A stretch of 32,603 nt of DNA. Origin: a virus. Each line of letters starts with the position of its first letter. The stretch's first letter is position 1. The translations under genes were made by a program, and so were the position numbers. The stretch spans positions 1 to 32,603 of IMG/VR virus record IMGVR_UViG_3300013137_002972; one strand, given 5' to 3'. This document shows positions 29,389 to 32,603 of the stretch, piece by piece. The notes beneath the pieces are model-generated. The model was not told the DNA's origin, made no database searches, and worked only from the letters and a program-made list of their open reading frames with translations.

Positions 29389-30176
29389 GGAAAACTGTTA
29401 GATGGCGCGGATCCAGGGACCTTACGGAGACTCCCGAGTCCGGCGAGTTTTCTTTCAAGAATAACGAGAGCACTGGCATCGTTATTCTTGAAGGGCCTTA
29501 TGAGACCTGTCTAAAGAACAGACCGCTACGCGGATCCGAAATCAAGGGTTATGCGGGTTTTATCGTCGATACTGTCGGGCTCAAAAGAAAAGCAGGATCC
29601 ATAGGGACCCTTACAATCACTCTGTCCGCTGATCCTGAAGCTCCGGTTGCGCAGGATATCAGGCCGGAAGTGAAGCACGAGGTTGAGTGGGTTCAGATTG
29701 AAAAGGCGTTGATCACCCATCCGCGTTATGTGTACGAAGGCGCAACACAAGGGCCGAAAGAACTCGATCTCGAAGCGCGGGTTGCCATAAAGTTCTGGGA
29801 AGATTGCCCCAATGCCCGACTCAAAGCCGCATTCAAGTATTTTGAGGATCCCAATAAGATAAAGGAAGAGGATGCCAAAACTCTCACTGCCAATGCGCAA
29901 GACTATGCGACAAAAATCTTAAAAGGCGAAGATTCATACATCATATTCATTCCGGTCTGTCGTCGCACAACGACAACGATGAATGAGCCTGTTACCTCAA
30001 AGGCCGGCCATCGAGAAGATCCTCCTTCAGGAAAATTCCCGAAGGCTTTAATAGATGCTTGGAAATGGTTGAAGACTGCGGACCGGCTTTCGCAATCCGG
30101 AAAAAGCAGTAAATGGGAACAGATCGAAGAATGGACCGGTGCCAATTTGTGGGACACCGATCTTTACTCGACTTAA
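29376..30176 (+). CDS. Minor tail protein (tail tip), unknown family
   Basis: 266 aa. The ATG overlaps the tape measure end by 13 bases. Beta-rich N-terminus (FSFKNNESTGIVILEGPYETCLKNRPLRGSEIKGYAGF), SIGTLTITLSADPEAP, later basic/Trp-rich C-terminus ending WTGANLWDTDLYST. By place it is the tail tip or distal tail protein. No diagnostic motif seen. Confidence 0.7.
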   Translation: MGGLRKTVRWRGSRDLTETPESGEFSFKNNESTGIVILEGPYETCLKNRPLRGSEIKGYAGFIVDTVGLKRKAGSIGTLTITLSADPEAPVAQDIRPEVKHEVEWVQIEKALITHPRYVYEGATQGPKELDLEARVAIKFWEDCPNARLKAAFKYFEDPNKIKEEDAKTLTANAQDYATKILKGEDSYIIFIPVCRRTTTTMNEPVTSKAGHREDPPSGKFPKALIDAWKWLKTADRLSQSGKSSKWEQIEEWTGANLWDTDLYST

Positions 30177-30182
30177 TTCATC

Positions 30183-30827
30183 ATGAGACTTCCACCATAT
30201 CCAGTACCTGGCGATCCGATCAGGGCAGCTTGGGGCCGTGAGGTTATAGATTATCTGAGGTCGATTACCCCGCAATCCAGCGAAGACATTTTCCATAACA
30301 GAACGGCTAACGGTACAACTTCCCGCATCCGGAGTAATACAAGTCTGGGCCAGAATCGAATCATCAACTTTTCCAAACCGTTCGATCTGATCGATATCGG
30401 CGATGATTCATATTCCCTGGCCGATAATCTGACAACTGCTGGAGGGCTCTGGCTTGACGGAAAGAAAGTGGACTCTATCGACGTCGACGGAGCGACTTAC
30501 GAGACAGATCGCTGGACCATCGAAGCTGTAGCTGCCGCTCAATACGTTTATCTCCTGCGGGATTATTCAGATGAAACAACCACGTTGACCGTTGATTCTG
30601 AATTACCTGATGGCGCTTTTGATGACGAACCACAACAGGAAATCATGCCTCTGTGGTTTATAGATTGGGATCCGGAGGAAGATATTATTGAGCCGGGCGG
30701 CATAATCGATCTGCGCGGGGCATTCCGGATCTACACGCCAATTCCTGGTGGCGATACCAAGAATAAGGTCCTTAGCTTGGACGCTGAGCTTAAGAAGAAG
30801 TGGGACTGGGTGCGGGCGCATGGCTAA
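30183..30827 (+). CDS. Minor tail protein, unknown family
   Basis: 214 aa. Begins MRLPPYPVPGDPIRAAWGRE, a start seen on phage tail-tip and fibre proteins, then beta-rich sequence (FDLIDIGDDSYSLADNLTTAGGLWLDGKKVDSIDVDGATY) and PGGDTKNKVLSLDAELKKKWDWVRAHG. Follows the previous gene by six bases with a weak ribosome site. Confidence 0.65.
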   Translation: MRLPPYPVPGDPIRAAWGREVIDYLRSITPQSSEDIFHNRTANGTTSRIRSNTSLGQNRIINFSKPFDLIDIGDDSYSLADNLTTAGGLWLDGKKVDSIDVDGATYETDRWTIEAVAAAQYVYLLRDYSDETTTLTVDSELPDGAFDDEPQQEIMPLWFIDWDPEEDIIEPGGIIDLRGAFRIYTPIPGGDTKNKVLSLDAELKKKWDWVRAHG

Positions 30828-31848
30828 TTTTTCAAATATCGTTGATGATATCGACTGGCAGTATGTTTCGTTCATCAATGAACTGATTAACGCCTATTCA
30901 GAAAGACGCCAGGCGCTGGGATACTCCTCCGTAGCCAATAAAGCTGTCGATACTGATATTCATGCTACCTCCTTCTGGACAACAATGCAGAATTGGCTGG
31001 AAACGTATTGCGTTTATTTTGTGGATCACACGATCCCGATCGCCGGTTCGAACGGTCCGACGCTTTATACCCTTGCATCGTGGAGGGCGGCGGCTGGCCT
31101 CAATTCGTCTGGTTTCAGGCGGGCGACTGCCTGGACTCCTGGCAATCCGGCGAACTGGGTAACGGATGTTTCATTTTCCTACGGGCAGATGCAGAACGAT
31201 GACATTATCGGTCCCTGGATCTTTGCGGAGCTGCAGGCCGGCCTGAAAGCCCTGAAATGGACAACGATGTCATCCACAGCTTATGTTCCGGATTCCGTAG
31301 AACAGAAGGTCGTTACAACCCAGGCAACGGAATCGCCGCCTGATGGAAACGCGCTGCTGGCGCAGCATATCAATGTCGACTGGCCAGCCGGATCCTGGGA
31401 AACGGTACCAGGCACGCCTACCAGGCTTTATATGGTTTATGCAAAGCAGGATCCTGACGGTTATTACGGCGAGACCGCATTTTTTAATTCCATGCGGATT
31501 CGCGGCAAACCGAGATTGACGAATGTTCCGACCTTCCGCCCATGCGCCTGTGCGCTCTATTTCGAAGCAACCGTCGATTACATGTACAGTTTTAAAGACA
31601 TAGATAGTCTCGGCCTGGAATACGGGAAACTCGGCCTGGGCGAAGAACTGGCTGCAGCTCAGACCGCAACCAGGGATGGCTCCCAGTTTGGAGATTATCC
31701 GGGTTGCCCTGTTGATCTTGCCGGCATCGTTCCTTGGACTCAGCCCTGGTGGGTGCCGCCCTATAACGGAGGAGACTGGACCGCTTACAGTGCGCAAGGT
31801 TCGTATTCTGTAACGTGGATTCTTAAATGGGTTTTCTCGTATGCATGA
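30820..31848 (+). CDS. Structural tail protein, unknown family
   Basis: 342 aa, starting at the ATG at 30820 inside the end of the previous gene; no strong ribosome site. Trp- and Tyr-rich with SFWTTMQNWLETYCVYFVDHTIPIAG and FRRATAWTPGNPANW. Ends PWTQPWWVPPYNGGDWTAYS and SVTWILKWVFSYA. Probably a tail-tip or receptor-binding structural protein. The Trp richness resembles carbohydrate-binding surfaces, but no fold is proven. Confidence 0.65.
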   Translation: MANFSNIVDDIDWQYVSFINELINAYSERRQALGYSSVANKAVDTDIHATSFWTTMQNWLETYCVYFVDHTIPIAGSNGPTLYTLASWRAAAGLNSSGFRRATAWTPGNPANWVTDVSFSYGQMQNDDIIGPWIFAELQAGLKALKWTTMSSTAYVPDSVEQKVVTTQATESPPDGNALLAQHINVDWPAGSWETVPGTPTRLYMVYAKQDPDGYYGETAFFNSMRIRGKPRLTNVPTFRPCACALYFEATVDYMYSFKDIDSLGLEYGKLGLGEELAAAQTATRDGSQFGDYPGCPVDLAGIVPWTQPWWVPPYNGGDWTAYSAQGSYSVTWILKWVFSYA

Positions 31849-31850
31849 AA

Positions 31851-31875
31851 TAACTGGCAGAACTGCCAGAACGCC
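31851..31875 (+). repeat. Copy 3 of the dispersed 25-bp palindromic element
   Basis: TAACTGGCA-GAAC-TGCCAGAACGCC, just past the stop of the gene ending at 31848. It matches the copy at 8361-8386 (opposite strand) except in the four-base loop. Confidence 0.82.
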
Positions 31876-31916
31876 CTGCATGCGTAAGGTGTTTGTGAGA
31901 TTCTTATAACGAAATT

Positions 31917-32603
31917 ATGACAACGTGGAATAAAGAACTGGCCCTGTATATCGACGCTGATGCCCCGGAAGGTGCGCTTTGTCTTCTTGACGGTTTAAGT
32001 TCAACAACCAGACAAGCCTCTCTTTATCTGCTGCAGGGCGACAAGTTGACCATTAAATTGGTTTTCCAGCGCCGGGCAGATTCTTTGCTCAATGCCGCCG
32101 AGAATGTCGAATTGCCCATGGGCGCTGTCATCGTTCTTGCCGGCAATCCCAGTCCTTCTCTGGATAGCGAAGACTTGCTATTTTCTGCCACCGATTTTGT
32201 CCGGGCTGTATCCGATGACATTGTTTATTATTCGGCAACTCTTGATCTCAATACGCTGGAAATCCGAGAACTGTTTCTGCAGGAAGAAGCGACTGAACTT
32301 CCGATCAAGATAGATATCGAAATCGAGAATGCAGACAACACGGAACGCGTAACATTTCAGTTTGATGCCGTTCTCAAGCAGCAAGTTTACAGTGGACAGG
32401 CCAATCCCACGCCTGGCACTCCGGTATATCCCCAGCCTGGCGCGATCGTGCTGAAGCAGGCCGATGGTTCCTTTGTCCGGTTCATGGGCGCTGAACAACA
32501 GATTTACCTCTTCCACCAGGGAACGAATAAATTCTATCCGCTGATTCTTAAAGAAGTTGACGGCATTATCACCGTTGCCCCCGGAGAAGGAGTTGATCCA
32601 TGA
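31917..32603 (+). CDS. Tail protein, unknown family (end of window)
   Basis: 228 aa, stop at the window's last base. Beta-rich: LALYIDADAPEGALCLLDGLSSTTRQASLYLLQGDKLTIKLVFQRR then EIRELFLQEEATELPIKIDIEIENADNTERVTFQFDAVLKQQVYSG, ending QADGSFVRFMGAEQQIYLFHQGTNKFYPLILKE. The LYLLQGDKLTIKLVFQRR pattern is seen in phage baseplate/tail-tip proteins. The final ATGA suggests that the next gene starts in overlap. No strong ribosome site precedes the ATG, and the 68-bp gap upstream holds the palindrome. Confidence 0.72.
   Translation: MTTWNKELALYIDADAPEGALCLLDGLSSTTRQASLYLLQGDKLTIKLVFQRRADSLLNAAENVELPMGAVIVLAGNPSPSLDSEDLLFSATDFVRAVSDDIVYYSATLDLNTLEIRELFLQEEATELPIKIDIEIENADNTERVTFQFDAVLKQQVYSGQANPTPGTPVYPQPGAIVLKQADGSFVRFMGAEQQIYLFHQGTNKFYPLILKEVDGIITVAPGEGVDP

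Overview
The window is most of a Mu-like transposable phage or prophage. It carries a MuA-type DDE transposase (11544-13427), a MuB-type AAA ATPase (13461-14447), Gam (14707-15267), and the Mu-type head set: DUF3486, TerL, DUF935 portal, MuF, gpG, gpI protease, gpT major head and DUF1320. No tail sheath gene is seen. The tail module has a short tape measure, so a non-contractile (D3112/B3-like) tail is likely. No host genes, tRNA, rRNA, CRISPR array or phage end is recognised. The host looks like an uncultivated Gram-negative bacterium, since there is a lipobox lipoprotein, several signal peptides and a periplasm-type lysozyme. Many short palindromic or tandem 'invasive' repeats lie both between and inside genes. 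From memory such repeats are common in environmental lineages such as PVC/Omnitrophota-type genomes, so the host assignment is only a weak inference.

Layout. Leftward strand (9784 down to 1): XRE repressor, membrane protein fused to it by a GTGA overlap, DUF2730-like membrane coiled coil, patatin phospholipase, small protein, lipoprotein, papain-like cysteine peptidase, winged-helix-like protein, DUF3486, TerL, portal, Cys-rich protein, HNH nuclease, adenine methylase. Rightward strand (9813 to 32603): Ner-like HTH, small early protein, two ParB-like proteins, transposase, MuB, zinc ribbon, Gam and a block of small early genes. These are followed by a Spo11/Topo VI-A-like protein, a Com-like zinc ribbon, lysozyme plus small membrane protein, MuF (with a zinc-peptidase tail), gpG, gpI protease with nested scaffold, DUF2190-like secreted protein, major capsid, neck and tail genes, frameshifted tail chaperone, tape measure and tail-tip proteins.

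How it works together. A compact divergent switch at 9761-9822 separates repressor from early genes. Transposition proteins, Gam and ParB-like factors serve replicative transposition. Packaging genes (TerL/portal) sit on the opposite strand from the head genes, about 15 kb away from MuF, so the usual contiguous Mu head operon is split and the leftward arm would need its own late expression. The most unusual points are the papain/patatin/lipoprotein cassette, the Spo11-like enzyme, the MuF-metallopeptidase fusion, the A8 frameshift site in the tail chaperone, a terminator abutting a start codon, three near-identical palindromes at gene junctions, and invasive repeats translated in frame inside phage proteins.
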